The notes under the pieces were generated by a model that was not told the DNA's origin, ran no database searches, and saw only the letters and a list, made by a program, of their open reading frames with translations. This document shows positions 6,281 through 14,106 of a stretch of 35,869 nt of DNA, in pieces. Made by a program: the position numbers and the translations under genes. Each line of letters begins with the position of its first letter. The first letter of the stretch is position 1. The stretch is from Candidatus Woesearchaeota archaeon (lineage in GTDB: Archaea; Nanobdellota; Nanobdellia; Woesearchaeales; SM23-78): assembly GCA_016930415.1 (NCBI GenBank), contig JAFGGS010000009.1:1-35869 (forward strand), written 5' to 3'.

Positions 6281-8479
6281 ATGTTTCACCGCTTTTTCAT
6301 CAAGGGCGTCGTGCAGGGCGTTGGTTTTCGTCCTTACGTCTACCGCAAGGCCAAGGCCCTTGGCCTTAAGGGTTTTGTGAGGAATACTGGCAACGGGGTC
6401 GAGGTCGTCGTGGATGATCCTGATTTCATGTCCCGGCTGACTGATCTTCCGCCGCTTGCGAGCATTTCATCTTTTGAGGAGCGCAAGGTCACCTTGAAGA
6501 AGGAGCTTGATGACTTCCTGATCTTGAAGAGCGAGCTTTCCCAGGGAGAGACTTCCCTGCCGCCTGACATCTTCATGTGCGATGACTGCTTACAGGAGCT
6601 GAGGGACGAGTCCGACAGGCGACATGACTACTACTTCATCACTTGCACTAATTGCGGTCCTAGGTTCTCGATGATCAAGGATTATCCTTATGATCGCCCG
6701 GCCACGTCAATGGATGAGTTCCGAATGTGCGATGATTGCAGGAAGGAGTATGAGAACCCGCTTGACCGTAGGTATCACGCCCAGACCATCGCTTGCAAGG
6801 AGTGCGGACCTAAGCTCAAGTTGTTGGAGGGCGTGTCTGAGAGGAAGCTTGCGTCTGATAAGGAGAGGATCAAGGAGACTGCGGCTCTTTTGAGAGGAGG
6901 CGACTTCGTGGCTGTTAAGGGCGTCGGCGGCTTTCACTTATGCGCGTTCGCAGACGGCAAGAACGCTAAGCGTCTGCGCCTTGAGAAGGCTGGTAGGAAG
7001 GATAAGCCTTTCGCTCTCATGGTCAGGGATTTGGAGGCTGCAAGGAAGATTGCGGTGCTCTCAAAGGCAGAGGAGGATTTGCTTGTTAGTCCTAAGCGCC
7101 CGATTGTCGTCGTCCAGAAGAGGGATAAGGATTCTTTCATGGCGGTCTCTGAGCTTGGCAGCGTGGGAGTCATGCTTCCCTATACCTCGCTGCATTACAT
7201 GCTCTTTGATGAGATTGATGAGCCGCTCGTCATGACTTCCTGCAACGCGTCTGATGAGCCCGTCGCTATTGTCGAGAACGAGAAGAACTCGAGGTTTCAC
7301 TTGACGCACGAGCGTGAGATCATCAACAGGTGCGATGACTCTGTCCTTAAGGTAGTGGATGATCATCCTCTTGTCCTTAGGAGGTCTAGAGGTTTTGTTC
7401 CATTGCCGATCCCGATTTCTGTTCCCGAAGCCTGCGGGGGAATCCTTGCCGTCGGCGCTGAGATGAACAACGCGTTCTGCATCGTGAAGAACGGCAATGC
7501 ATACCTTAGCCAGTATCTTGGCAACACTGCAAGGCTTGAGAACTTCAACTTCATGAAGGAGAGCGTGAAGCAGTGGGCTCGGCTTACAAGGGCTGCTCCC
7601 AAGGTTGTTGCCTGCGACCTTCATCCTGGCTACAACTCGACTGCTTTTGCAAAGGAGGCTGCTAAGATATTCGGCGCAAGGCTCGTCCAAGTCCAGCATC
7701 ACAAGGCTCACGTCGCGAGCGTGGCTGCAGAGCATGGCGTCCTGGATTACGTCGGGATCGCAATGGACGGGCTTGGCTTTGGCGATGATGGCGGCATCTG
7801 GGGTGGCGAGGTCTTCAAAGTATCCGGTGGCTTTGACTTCGTGCGCGTCGGCAGCCTTGAGGAGCAACCCCAGCTAGGCGGGGACAGCGCAACGATCTAT
7901 CCTAAGAAGATGCTCTTTGGCATATTGTCAAAGTTCCTGGATGAGCGCTCCCTTATGGGGCTTGGTCTTTTCGATGAGAAAGAGACGAGGCTTTATCTTA
8001 AGATGCTTAAGGACAATTACAATGTTCCCTTGACGACTAGCGCCGGCAGGGTGCTTGACGCAGTGTCTGCTCTTCTTGGATTCTGTGATGAGAGGACTTA
8101 TGATGGCAGGCCTGCCATGATCCTTGAGAGCAATGCGTCTATGCCTTACGCCTTGGAGCCTCTCATATTCAAGCAGGTCGGCAGGAGGATCTTGTCCACG
8201 ACCGCGCTTTTCAAGTTCATCTATGAGAATAGGGGTGAGGACAAGGCAAGGTTGGCTGCGACTGCGCAAAGCTATCTTGCAAAGGGCTTGTTTGAGATTG
8301 CGAGGCTTGAGGCTAAGGGATTGCCGATCGTCTTCTCAGGCGGCGTCGCTTATAACAGGATGATCTCTGGCTTCATGCTCAAGAACAAGGTCTTGCTAAA
8401 CAAGGAGGTTCCTGCTGGCGACGGAGGTGTGTGTTTTGGCCAGGCTTATCTCGCAGGTTTAATTGCCGGTAAGGACTAG
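6281..8479 (+). CDS. hypF: [NiFe]-hydrogenase maturation carbamoyltransferase HypF
   Basis: HypF turns carbamoyl phosphate into a carbamoyl-adenylate and passes it to the HypE C-terminal Cys, the first step to the CN ligands of the NiFe site. All domains are present in 732 aa. The acylphosphatase domain has VQGVGFRP with catalytic R17 and N35. Two zinc fingers use C100/C103/C122/C125 and C150/C153/C172/C175. A YrdC-like domain carries KGVGGFHLC. The Kae1-like C-terminus has the metal motif QHHKAHVASV, then MDGLGFGDDG and FSGGVAYNRM. A TATA-like TTTATATTTAA at 6251-6261 gives a nearly leaderless mRNA. It stands apart from the other hyp genes and its end overlaps the convergent nikR by 21 bp. 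Confidence 0.97.
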   Translation: MFHRFFIKGVVQGVGFRPYVYRKAKALGLKGFVRNTGNGVEVVVDDPDFMSRLTDLPPLASISSFEERKVTLKKELDDFLILKSELSQGETSLPPDIFMCDDCLQELRDESDRRHDYYFITCTNCGPRFSMIKDYPYDRPATSMDEFRMCDDCRKEYENPLDRRYHAQTIACKECGPKLKLLEGVSERKLASDKERIKETAALLRGGDFVAVKGVGGFHLCAFADGKNAKRLRLEKAGRKDKPFALMVRDLEAARKIAVLSKAEEDLLVSPKRPIVVVQKRDKDSFMAVSELGSVGVMLPYTSLHYMLFDEIDEPLVMTSCNASDEPVAIVENEKNSRFHLTHEREIINRCDDSVLKVVDDHPLVLRRSRGFVPLPIPISVPEACGGILAVGAEMNNAFCIVKNGNAYLSQYLGNTARLENFNFMKESVKQWARLTRAAPKVVACDLHPGYNSTAFAKEAAKIFGARLVQVQHHKAHVASVAAEHGVLDYVGIAMDGLGFGDDGGIWGGEVFKVSGGFDFVRVGSLEEQPQLGGDSATIYPKKMLFGILSKFLDERSLMGLGLFDEKETRLYLKMLKDNYNVPLTTSAGRVLDAVSALLGFCDERTYDGRPAMILESNASMPYALEPLIFKQVGRRILSTTALFKFIYENRGEDKARLAATAQSYLAKGLFEIARLEAKGLPIVFSGGVAYNRMISGFMLKNKVLLNKEVPAGDGGVCFGQAYLAGLIAGKD

Positions 8480-8863
8480 CTTGCCGTGCCGAACACCCTT
8501 GGCCGCTATCATCATCTCGCCTAGGCTCTTGATGTCTCTTACTTTTCCTCGTAGCACTATCACTTCCATGCAGTCGTCCTTGTTCATGTGGGTGTGCATC
8601 GCGCTTATTATCAGGCCTGGGTGGTGGTGCTGGATGTGTGTCAGGTTGTGCTGGACGTCGTGGTCGTGGTGGTTGTATACTATCGTGAGGGTTGCCATCA
8701 TCTTGCTCTTAGGGTCTTCTGTCTTTTCCTTGACGAGCGAGTCCCTTACGAGGTCACGCACTGCTTCTGAGCGGTTCTTGTAGCCTCTCTTCGCTATCAT
8801 CCTGTCGAATTGCGGCAGCTCTTTCTTGCCGAATGCTATGCTCTTCCTGGTTATCTTCTCCAT
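8459..8863 (-). CDS. nikR: Nickel-responsive regulator NikR
   Basis: This 134-aa ribbon-helix-helix repressor binds DNA when it holds nickel. The N-terminus (RKSIAFGKKELPQFDRMIAK, then RSEAVRDLVRDSL) is the DNA-binding unit. The C-terminal ACT-like domain keeps the four-residue nickel site: H79 in QHHH, H90 and H92 in MHTHM, and C98 in DDCMEV. HDHD at 67-69 is the usual His-rich segment. GGAG lies about 10 bases before the ATG. The gene is divergent from two small membrane proteins, with a candidate operator between. Expected targets are nickel uptake and perhaps the hydrogenase genes. Confidence 0.95.
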   Translation of the reverse strand: MEKITRKSIAFGKKELPQFDRMIAKRGYKNRSEAVRDLVRDSLVKEKTEDPKSKMMATLTIVYNHHDHDVQHNLTHIQHHHPGLIISAMHTHMNKDDCMEVIVLRGKVRDIKSLGEMMIAAKGVRHGKLVLTGN

Positions 8864-8920
8864 CTTTTATCTCTCCTCGCCCTCATTTTTCTCTTCGCGT
8901 CATCCTGGTATTATTCTGCC

Positions 8921-8968
8921 CATATAAAAGTGTTACGATTTTTAAGTTTAGTAGTAAGATTTATATAC
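8921..8968. promoter_or_regulatory. Divergent promoters with a candidate NikR operator
   Basis: A minus-strand TATA (CTTTTATATG, 8921-8930) serves nikR and a plus-strand TATA (TTTATATA, 8961-8968) serves the 9008 gene. Between them are GTGTTAC (8930-8936) and, 14 bases on, GTAGTAA (8951-8957). From memory, a NikR operator class of GTGTTAC-N13/14-GTAACAC has been proposed by comparative genomics. The left half matches exactly and the right half only partly. A protein bound here would block both promoters. Confidence 0.5.
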
Positions 8969-9007
8969 TTCGTTGCTCCAGACCCATCCAGAGGAAGAGG
9001 TGATATG

Positions 9008-9352
9008 ATGGCATGTTTTTCAGCACCATCAGCATTAGCGTTGGCAACGACAGTATTCAGGAAGAAATTCCCAGAGCACTGGCATATCAGCTGGCTCAAC
9101 ACGATGATCTGGGGCGGGGCAGTCGCATTGGCAGTGGAGCACGTCGCGCATGGGGAGATAGTCCCTTGGCCGCCGTTCCTGACAGCTATGAGCAGCCCTG
9201 TTGAGACTGTAGTTATGCTAAAAGAGATTGCCGCCGTAGGCATACCCATGACACTGGCCTTGGTCTTGGTATGGGTATTGATGGTGGTCGTCTACGAGAG
9301 ATTCATAGCGAGCGCCAAGTCGCCAGCAGCGACGCGCGCCGCCTTAAGATAA
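9008..9352 (+). CDS. Small membrane protein A, divergent from nikR
   Basis: The 114-aa protein begins MACFSAPSALALA; ATG 9008 or the adjacent ATG 9005 is the start, because GGTGAT occupies 8999-9004. A longer frame reaching back to 8810 is rejected since it would run through nikR and its promoter. It has two or three membrane segments: LNTMIWGGAVALAVEH, then a GIPMTLALVLVWVLMVVVYE helix. The loop VEHVAHGEIVPWPPFLTAM has His and Glu residues able to bind a metal. It sits first in a likely three-gene operon with the next membrane protein and a cupin. The location suggests nickel uptake or a nickel-linked function, but no transporter family is recognised. Confidence 0.75.
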   Translation: MACFSAPSALALATTVFRKKFPEHWHISWLNTMIWGGAVALAVEHVAHGEIVPWPPFLTAMSSPVETVVMLKEIAAVGIPMTLALVLVWVLMVVVYERFIASAKSPAATRAALR

Positions 9353-9364
9353 GAGGTGATTAGC

Positions 9365-9661
9365 ATGTGGCTTATCATTACGCTGATAGCGACTATACTG
9401 GCTTCGACAGCCTGCCTGCTACTTAAGGGTCAAAGGAAGAAGTACAAGCTGGGATTGCTGGCATTGATGTTGCTGGGAACGTTCTTGATGGTTCTTGTGG
9501 ACCACCTCATCGCCTTCATGGAAGGAGAGCCGCTGATAGAGTTAGCGACCGATGGATTGATCGCCAGTGGGACGATGCTCGGGATTGCGATGATAATCCC
9601 GATTATTGCGATTTGGATAGTGGCAATCCTGGTCCCTGCCAAGACTAAGCATAAGGCATAG
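9365..9661 (+). CDS. Small membrane protein B, 98 aa
   Basis: ATG 9365 is preceded by GAGGTGAT at 9353-9360, and the gene starts 12 bases after the stop of the preceding membrane protein, so the two are co-transcribed and probably form one complex. Three hydrophobic helices are visible: MWLIITLIATILASTACLLL, LGLLALMLLGTFLMVLVDHL, and TMLGIAMIIPIIAIWIVAIL. Short basic loops and a Lys/His tail complete it. The D-H pair in helix 2 and the acidic loop (MEGEPLIELATDG) could touch a cation. No family is recognised. Confidence 0.75.
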   Translation: MWLIITLIATILASTACLLLKGQRKKYKLGLLALMLLGTFLMVLVDHLIAFMEGEPLIELATDGLIASGTMLGIAMIIPIIAIWIVAILVPAKTKHKA

Positions 9662-9709
9662 CTGCTTAGGGACTGGGAATAAGGCTTGGGAATATTATGG
9701 TGATAGAAT

Positions 9710-10000
9710 ATGAAATATGACTGTCTAATCAAGCCTCCTGAGAGCAGGTTGTTGAAGTCAGGGCGCGTAGTCCTCCAGCCAGGCGAAGATGTCGGAGAGC
9801 ACGTCACGAAGAACAAGGAGGAAGTCCTTCTCGTCCTCAAAGGAAGCATGCTCCTTAAGAAAGGAAGCGAGGAGATTGCCTTGAAAGCAGGAGAGGTTCA
9901 CTACATATCTCAGGACGTAGTGCACAACGTGGTTAACGGCTCAGACTCCATCCTAGAGTACGTTTACGTGGTCGCTCTCTTCGATCAGAAGCCTCAGTGA
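9710..10000 (+). CDS. Small cupin-fold protein, 96 aa
   Basis: This is a single cupin domain. Motif 1 reads LQPGEDVGEHVTKNKEEVLL with VLKG after it, and motif 2 reads ISQDVVHNVVN. The usual metal ligands are partly present (one His and a Glu in motif 1, a His in motif 2), so metal binding is possible with an incomplete set. GGTGAT lies five bases before the ATG. It follows the two membrane genes by 48 bases without a promoter of its own and overlaps the 3' end of hypB by 7 bp. Cupins this small are often metal-dependent binding proteins; a role in nickel handling is inferred only from context. Confidence 0.8.
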   Translation: MKYDCLIKPPESRLLKSGRVVLQPGEDVGEHVTKNKEEVLLVLKGSMLLKKGSEEIALKAGEVHYISQDVVHNVVNGSDSILEYVYVVALFDQKPQ

Positions 10001-10725
10001 TGGTGATGCCCTAGGACGTGCTCTCTCTCATGCTCTAGGAAGTGCGCTACTTCCTGGAAGCAGGAACTCTTCCTGTTCGAGCACTTGATTATCCGGGCCT
10101 GCGGGTTTATCCTTGAGATGTCTGATAGGTAGCTTTGCTCATCGAAGCCGACCGCGTCTTTCAGGTCGTACTTTGAGATTAGGATCAGGTCTGCGTCCAT
10201 GAATATGTACGGGTATTTCTTAGGCTTGTCGCTCCCCTCAGTGGTTGAGCTCACGACGATGTTGATGTGCTGGCCTATCTTCACGCCTGCAGGACAGACA
10301 AGGTTGCCTACGTTCTCCACGATGAGGAACCTCTTGTTGTCTAGGTTCATGGATCCCAGCGCCTCTTTTATCATCTCAGCGTTCAAGTGGCATCCGGAGT
10401 GCGTGTTGATCTGGTAAGCCTCGATGTTCATCTGCTCAAGCCTCTTCTTGTCCACGTCAGACTCGAGGTCTCCTTGTATCACTCCTATGATCTTTGCAGG
10501 TATGTTCTGGGCGATCCCTTCGATGAGGGTCGTCTTCCCAGAGCCTGGAGAGCCTAGCAGGTTTATGCATAAGATCTCCTTATGGATCAGCTCGTGAGCT
10601 ATCTTGTTTGCAGTGGCGTCATTGGCCTCTGTTACCTTCCTGTCGATCTGGACGTTCTTCTCGTCACTGCCATTCTGTTGTGGTCCTTTTGCTGCCTTAT
10701 CCTCGCATCCGCATTCCTTGCACAT
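9994..10725 (-). CDS. hypB: Hydrogenase nickel insertion GTPase HypB
   Basis: HypB works with HypA to deliver nickel to the hydrogenase large subunit, powered by GTP. The start at 10725 gives MCKECGC, the N-terminal nickel site (C2, C5, C7); an open frame extends upstream but would bury this motif. It has a P-loop GSPGSGKT (58-65), a GTPase-domain metal site with C112-H113 (THSGCHL) and C144 (NLVCP), and SKYD in place of NKxD for guanine recognition. The C-terminus ends in GHHHH, a further metal tail. It starts 5 bases after the hypA stop and is last in the operon. Length 243 aa. Confidence 0.96.
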   Translation of the reverse strand: MCKECGCEDKAAKGPQQNGSDEKNVQIDRKVTEANDATANKIAHELIHKEILCINLLGSPGSGKTTLIEGIAQNIPAKIIGVIQGDLESDVDKKRLEQMNIEAYQINTHSGCHLNAEMIKEALGSMNLDNKRFLIVENVGNLVCPAGVKIGQHINIVVSSTTEGSDKPKKYPYIFMDADLILISKYDLKDAVGFDEQSYLSDISRINPQARIIKCSNRKSSCFQEVAHFLEHEREHVLGHHHH

Positions 10726-10730
10726 ATATA

Positions 10731-11078
10731 TCAATTCCCCCTGAGGTCTCTTAGCCTCAGATCTTTTCCTTGGGTTATCTCGATGTCTGATGAGTCGCAG
10801 GCCTTGCAAAGGGGAAGGATCGGGTCTTCGACAGTCCCGACCGCTCCGCACTCCTTGCACCTTACCTTTCCACCCACCTCGATGATCTTAAGAACTGCTT
10901 CCTGCAGTGCTTCCTCGTCCTTTTTCAGGATGTTGAAGAAGTACAGTAAGGATTCTTTTTTATATGTTGTCAATCCGCCAAGCTCCAGGCTGACGTATTT
11001 CACGCTTGATATGCTGTTCTTTTCAGCCTCTTCCCTGATGATCCTGATGACTTCTTTAGTAATCGCAAGTTCGTGCAT
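10731..11078 (-). CDS. hypA: Hydrogenase nickel metallochaperone HypA
   Basis: The 115-aa protein begins MHELAITKEV; the N-terminal amine, His2 and Glu3 form the nickel site. A structural zinc site is made by C74/C77 (CKEC) and C91/C94 (CKAC). Family length is about 110-120 aa, so it is complete. GAGG precedes the ATG by 8 bases. It lies 34 bases after hypE and immediately before hypB, its direct partner in nickel delivery. Confidence 0.97.
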   Translation of the reverse strand: MHELAITKEVIRIIREEAEKNSISSVKYVSLELGGLTTYKKESLLYFFNILKKDEEALQEAVLKIIEVGGKVRCKECGAVGTVEDPILPLCKACDSSDIEITQGKDLRLRDLRGN

Positions 11079-11112
11079 GTTGGTTCCTCGCGTCGCCTTC
11101 CATATACTGCTT

Positions 11113-12090
11113 TCAGCAGATCCTAGGCACTATCCTTCCGGAAGGGGTTGGCAGAATCCTGCTTCCAAGAGCGGTCCTGACAGACACGCCATCGCCCTCC
11201 ACGACCTTTCCGATTATGCAAGCGTCAGGATTAAACTTTTTCAATGCAGCGACGACCGCGTCTGCCTTCTCTTCAGGCGCGATGCACACCATTCTTCCCT
11301 CGCAGGCCAGCTCGTAGAGGTTTATGCCGAGCATCTCGACAGCCTTCTTCACCTCTGGCTTCGCCGGCACGTCATCCTCGACGATCTCGATTCCGATGCT
11401 GCTCTTAGAGACTATCTCGTTAAGGATTGCGGCGAGCCCGCCCCTAGTCGGGTCTTTTGCAAGCCTTATGATCCCTTTGACTGCTTCCATCTCTTTCACG
11501 AGCGGCTTCGAATCGGTAGTTATCCTGGTCTCGAAGTCAAACCTCTTTGAGAGGAGCGCTGTCGCGTGCTCTCCAAGCCCTCCTGAGAGTATCACCTTGT
11601 CACCAAGGGCTATCTTCTCATCGCAAGCCTTCTCTTCCTTGCTTATCAGCCCGACGCCTGATGTATTGATTATTATCTTGTCAAGCTTGCCCTTCTCCAT
11701 CACCTTCGTGTCTCCAGTGACTATCGGTATCTTGTATTCCTCAGAGAGCCTTTTGATGGACGAGAGGATCTTTTCAAGGTCAGCCGCGGGAAATCCTTCC
11801 TCGATCACGAGTGCGAGTGAGATGCCAAGAGGCTTGGCTTTCATGACGCATAAGTCGTTCACTGTGCCGCAGAATGCTAGGTGTCCGATGTCTCCTCCAG
11901 GGAAGAATATGGGGTCTACTACGAATGAGTCTGTGGTGAAGCACAGCCTGCCCTCTCCAAGTCTCAGGGTTGCTGAGTCCTTGTCGCAGTCCTTCCACTC
12001 GCCTCGGTAGCTGATGCCAAGGCTCTCTATTAGCTCCTCCATCTCTTTTCCGCCGCTTCCATGCGCTAGCGTGATGAATTCTTTCTTCAT
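11113..12090 (-). CDS. hypE: Hydrogenase maturation protein HypE
   Basis: HypE takes the carbamoyl group from HypF on its last residue and dehydrates it with ATP to a thiocyanate that becomes CN on iron. The 325-aa protein has the AIR-synthase-like fold, with LAHGSGGKEM near the N-terminus, TGDTKVMEKG in the ATP region and DPTRGGLAA in the second half. It ends PRIC, so the essential C-terminal Cys is present. It follows hypD by 25 bases. HypF, its partner, is encoded separately at 6281. Confidence 0.97.
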   Translation of the reverse strand: MKKEFITLAHGSGGKEMEELIESLGISYRGEWKDCDKDSATLRLGEGRLCFTTDSFVVDPIFFPGGDIGHLAFCGTVNDLCVMKAKPLGISLALVIEEGFPAADLEKILSSIKRLSEEYKIPIVTGDTKVMEKGKLDKIIINTSGVGLISKEEKACDEKIALGDKVILSGGLGEHATALLSKRFDFETRITTDSKPLVKEMEAVKGIIRLAKDPTRGGLAAILNEIVSKSSIGIEIVEDDVPAKPEVKKAVEMLGINLYELACEGRMVCIAPEEKADAVVAALKKFNPDACIIGKVVEGDGVSVRTALGSRILPTPSGRIVPRIC

Positions 12091-12115
12091 TCTCTGCTCA
12101 CAATTCTTTCTTCTT

Positions 12116-13165
12116 TCACTTGCCGTATCTGTAGGCTATCGCACAGCTCCCTTCCTCACTCACCATGCACGCGCCTACCGGGTTCTCTGGCGTGCAGGAT
12201 TTTCTGTAGAGGGGGCACTCTTGCGGTCCGATAGTGCCTTTGAGTATCTCACCGCACCTGCAACCAGTCTTCTTTGGCTCAGGTACCTTGCTTAGTATCT
12301 TCGCGTAGATCTTTTTTGCGTTGAGGCTATCATCTCTGACCTCAAGGCCTGACTTTGGCAGGGTTCCAAGGCCGCGCCAGTCGCTGTCAGTTATTATGAA
12401 GGTTTCTTGAAGCAGCTTCTGGGCTACGACGTTCCCCTCTTCCTTCACAGCTTCTGGGTAGGCGTTGACAGTGATCATCTTCTTGTCCCTGATAAGCTCT
12501 AGGAGGACTCTTATGCCTCGAAGTATCCTCTCTGGCGTGAATCCTGAGACTGCCTGCGGGACCCTTATATTGTCATAAGCCTTCCTGCCTATTATCGTCG
12601 AGACGTGGCCTGGGCTTATGAAGCCGTCTATCTTGATGTCCTTGTCGCTTGCCAGTATCTCGACAGCAGGCGGCACCAGCTTGTGGACAGAATAGACTGC
12701 CACTTTGTTCTTGAGCAGGAACGCGCTCATCGGCGCGGTCGTCTCAAAGCCGATGCCGAAGAACACGATGTCAGGATGCTTCTTCTTTAGCTCCAGGACT
12801 TCTGTAGTGGAGTAGACCTCGAACACCTTGCCGTACTTCGCCCTGGCATCGTCCAGCGAGTACTTGCTTCCAGGCACGCGCAGCATGTCGCCGTAAGTCG
12901 CGACCGGCACTCCTTGGTGGGCGAGCTCTATCATGCAGTCGATATCCTTCTGAGAACTGACGCATACTGGGCAGCCAGGGCCTGATATCAAGCGTATGTT
13001 CCTTGGCAGGAGATCCCTGATGCCATACTTCATGATGACGTTGGTGTGGCCGCCGCAGATCTCCATGAGGGTGATGGTCTTATCCCCTTGCTTATCCTTT
13101 ATCTTGGATGCGATCCTCTTGATCTCTTTGAGGTGCTGCTTAATCTCCTTTTCGGACTCCAACAT
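12116..13165 (-). CDS. hypD: Hydrogenase maturation protein HypD
   Basis: HypD is the iron-sulfur scaffold that, with HypC, holds iron while CN and CO are attached. The 349-aa protein has MEICGGH (C37), GPGCPVC (C65, C68), and a C-terminal cluster-binding region with GCRCGE, ECPLYRKSC and GACMV. ATG 13165 is preferred because GGTGA directly precedes it; GTG 13171 overlaps that site. The start lies within the end of hypC (overlap 26 bp), so translation is coupled and the two partners are probably made in step. Confidence 0.97.
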   Translation of the reverse strand: MLESEKEIKQHLKEIKRIASKIKDKQGDKTITLMEICGGHTNVIMKYGIRDLLPRNIRLISGPGCPVCVSSQKDIDCMIELAHQGVPVATYGDMLRVPGSKYSLDDARAKYGKVFEVYSTTEVLELKKKHPDIVFFGIGFETTAPMSAFLLKNKVAVYSVHKLVPPAVEILASDKDIKIDGFISPGHVSTIIGRKAYDNIRVPQAVSGFTPERILRGIRVLLELIRDKKMITVNAYPEAVKEEGNVVAQKLLQETFIITDSDWRGLGTLPKSGLEVRDDSLNAKKIYAKILSKVPEPKKTGCRCGEILKGTIGPQECPLYRKSCTPENPVGACMVSEEGSCAIAYRYGK

Positions 13166-13439
13166 CTTCACCTTTCATCTTCTCAAGCGCTTCCTTTCCT
13201 GGTAGGTCGAAGTCCTCTGGCTTGAACTGGCCCAGGTCCCTCTTGATGATCTCCAAGGACTCCTCTGCAGACTTCTTGTCCACTTTCTCGATCGCGAATC
13301 CTGCGTGTATGAGTATGAAGTCTCCTATCTTCGCTTCGTCAACTAGCGTGTGGTTCACCTTCTTTATGACCCCGCCGTAGTCCACAATAGCTATGTCACC
13401 TTCTATCCTGGTTATCTTTGCGGGTATTGCGTAGCACAA
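13140..13439 (-). CDS. hypC: Hydrogenase maturation chaperone HypC
   Basis: HypC binds HypD and then the hydrogenase large-subunit precursor, using its N-terminal Cys2. The 99-aa protein begins MCYAIPAKI and has the OB-like core VDYGGVIKKVNHTLVDEA and IGDFILIHAGFAI. The start codon is TTG at 13439, eight bases after AGGTGAG; no ATG is available without losing Cys2. The TGA of the upstream protease gene overlaps that binding site. The C-terminal 25 residues extend beyond the usual core and overlap hypD. Confidence 0.96.
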   Translation of the reverse strand: MCYAIPAKITRIEGDIAIVDYGGVIKKVNHTLVDEAKIGDFILIHAGFAIEKVDKKSAEESLEIIKRDLGQFKPEDFDLPGKEALEKMKGEDVGVRKGD

Positions 13440-13448
13440 GTTACTTTC

Positions 13449-13913
13449 TCACCTTGAGAGCTCCAAGATGCTCTTCCTGATATCTTCTTTGATCCTCGGG
13501 AGTATTGACTGCAAACGAGGAGTCAATTGTTCTGAGAATCCCTGCAAGTGCTTGACCTTGACACCTATTATGCTCAGGCTCTTCATCCTGGGCTTATACA
13601 TCCTCATGATCTGGGCTGTCTTCTCGACCCCGAAGTCGTGCTCAGACACCACGCTTACCTCTGGCTCAAGTTCGCTCTCAGCCAGGACCTTCACCTCTCC
13701 GACCTCGTTTTCATCCACGCACTTGAGAGCGTCTACGATGATCACTTGGTCCTCGTCCTCTATGAACGAGACCATGTCAAACCCTATCACTCCTGCTTCC
13801 ATGAGCTCGAAATCCTTGAGCTTCGAGTCGTCTTTTAGCAGGCTGTAGAGGGCTGGGCCTACTCCGTCATCGCCCCCGAACGGGTTGCCGACAAAAAACA
13901 CCTTGACACTCAT
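13449..13913 (-). CDS. Hydrogenase maturation protease (HycI/HybD family)
   Basis: This family cuts the C-terminal peptide from the hydrogenase large subunit once nickel is in place. The 154-aa protein has FVGNPFGGDDGVG with D16, IIVDAL with D61, and SEHDFG with H92, which match the three nickel-sensing ligands of the family. It is first in the operon protease-hypC-hypD-hypE-hypA-hypB. The promoter is a minus-strand TTTTTAAAA at about 13958-13966, giving a leader of about 25 bases with a G-rich run. Which hydrogenase it serves cannot be told from here. Confidence 0.93.
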   Translation of the reverse strand: MSVKVFFVGNPFGGDDGVGPALYSLLKDDSKLKDFELMEAGVIGFDMVSFIEDEDQVIIVDALKCVDENEVGEVKVLAESELEPEVSVVSEHDFGVEKTAQIMRMYKPRMKSLSIIGVKVKHLQGFSEQLTPRLQSILPRIKEDIRKSILELSR

Positions 13914-13956
13914 ATGCTCTCTTTCCCCCCCCTGATCCAGAACTAGCCGAAGCGGT

Positions 13957-13986
13957 TTTAAAAAGCTTGTGCAAAAATTATTTAAA
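13957..13986. promoter_or_regulatory. Back-to-back TATA boxes for the hyp operon and the 14079 gene
   Basis: On the minus strand CTTTTTAAAACC (13957-13968) drives the hyp operon. On the plus strand TTATTTAAA (13978-13986) gives a predicted start near 14005-14007. Only about ten bases separate them, so a single bound factor could affect both directions. Confidence 0.5.
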
Positions 13987-14004
13987 CGTTTGATTTCTTT
14001 CTAA

Positions 14005-14106
14005 ATGGCAGAATCTTTGACTCTTTCATCATCAGGGCTTGTGCAAGCTAGCGTGGTCGAGGATTTAGGCGGTGTGAGATGGTCGTTGTTTCTCGTCAAA
14101 GTCTAA
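14005..14106 (+). other. 33-codon leaderless upstream ORF
   Basis: ATG 14005 sits at the predicted transcription start and opens a 33-codon frame (MAESLTLSSSGLVQASVVED and on) to TAA 14104-14106. It overlaps the first 28 bases of the 14079 gene in another frame, and the GGTGTGAG that serves the 14079 start lies inside it. The arrangement repeats that at 748-822. Confidence 0.35.

Noticed and set aside
7061-7867. Minus-strand frame of 268 codons inside hypF
   Set aside because: hypF motifs cover the region in the plus frame; no promoter on the minus strand.
8810-9004. Extended N-terminus of the membrane gene back to 8810
   Set aside because: It would overlap nikR, both divergent promoters and the candidate operator. 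GGTGAT just before 9005/9008 marks the true start.
10582-11550. Plus-strand frame of 322 codons opposite hypB, hypA and hypE
   Set aside because: Three well-defined hyp genes occupy the other strand; the plus frame has low-complexity composition and no start signals.
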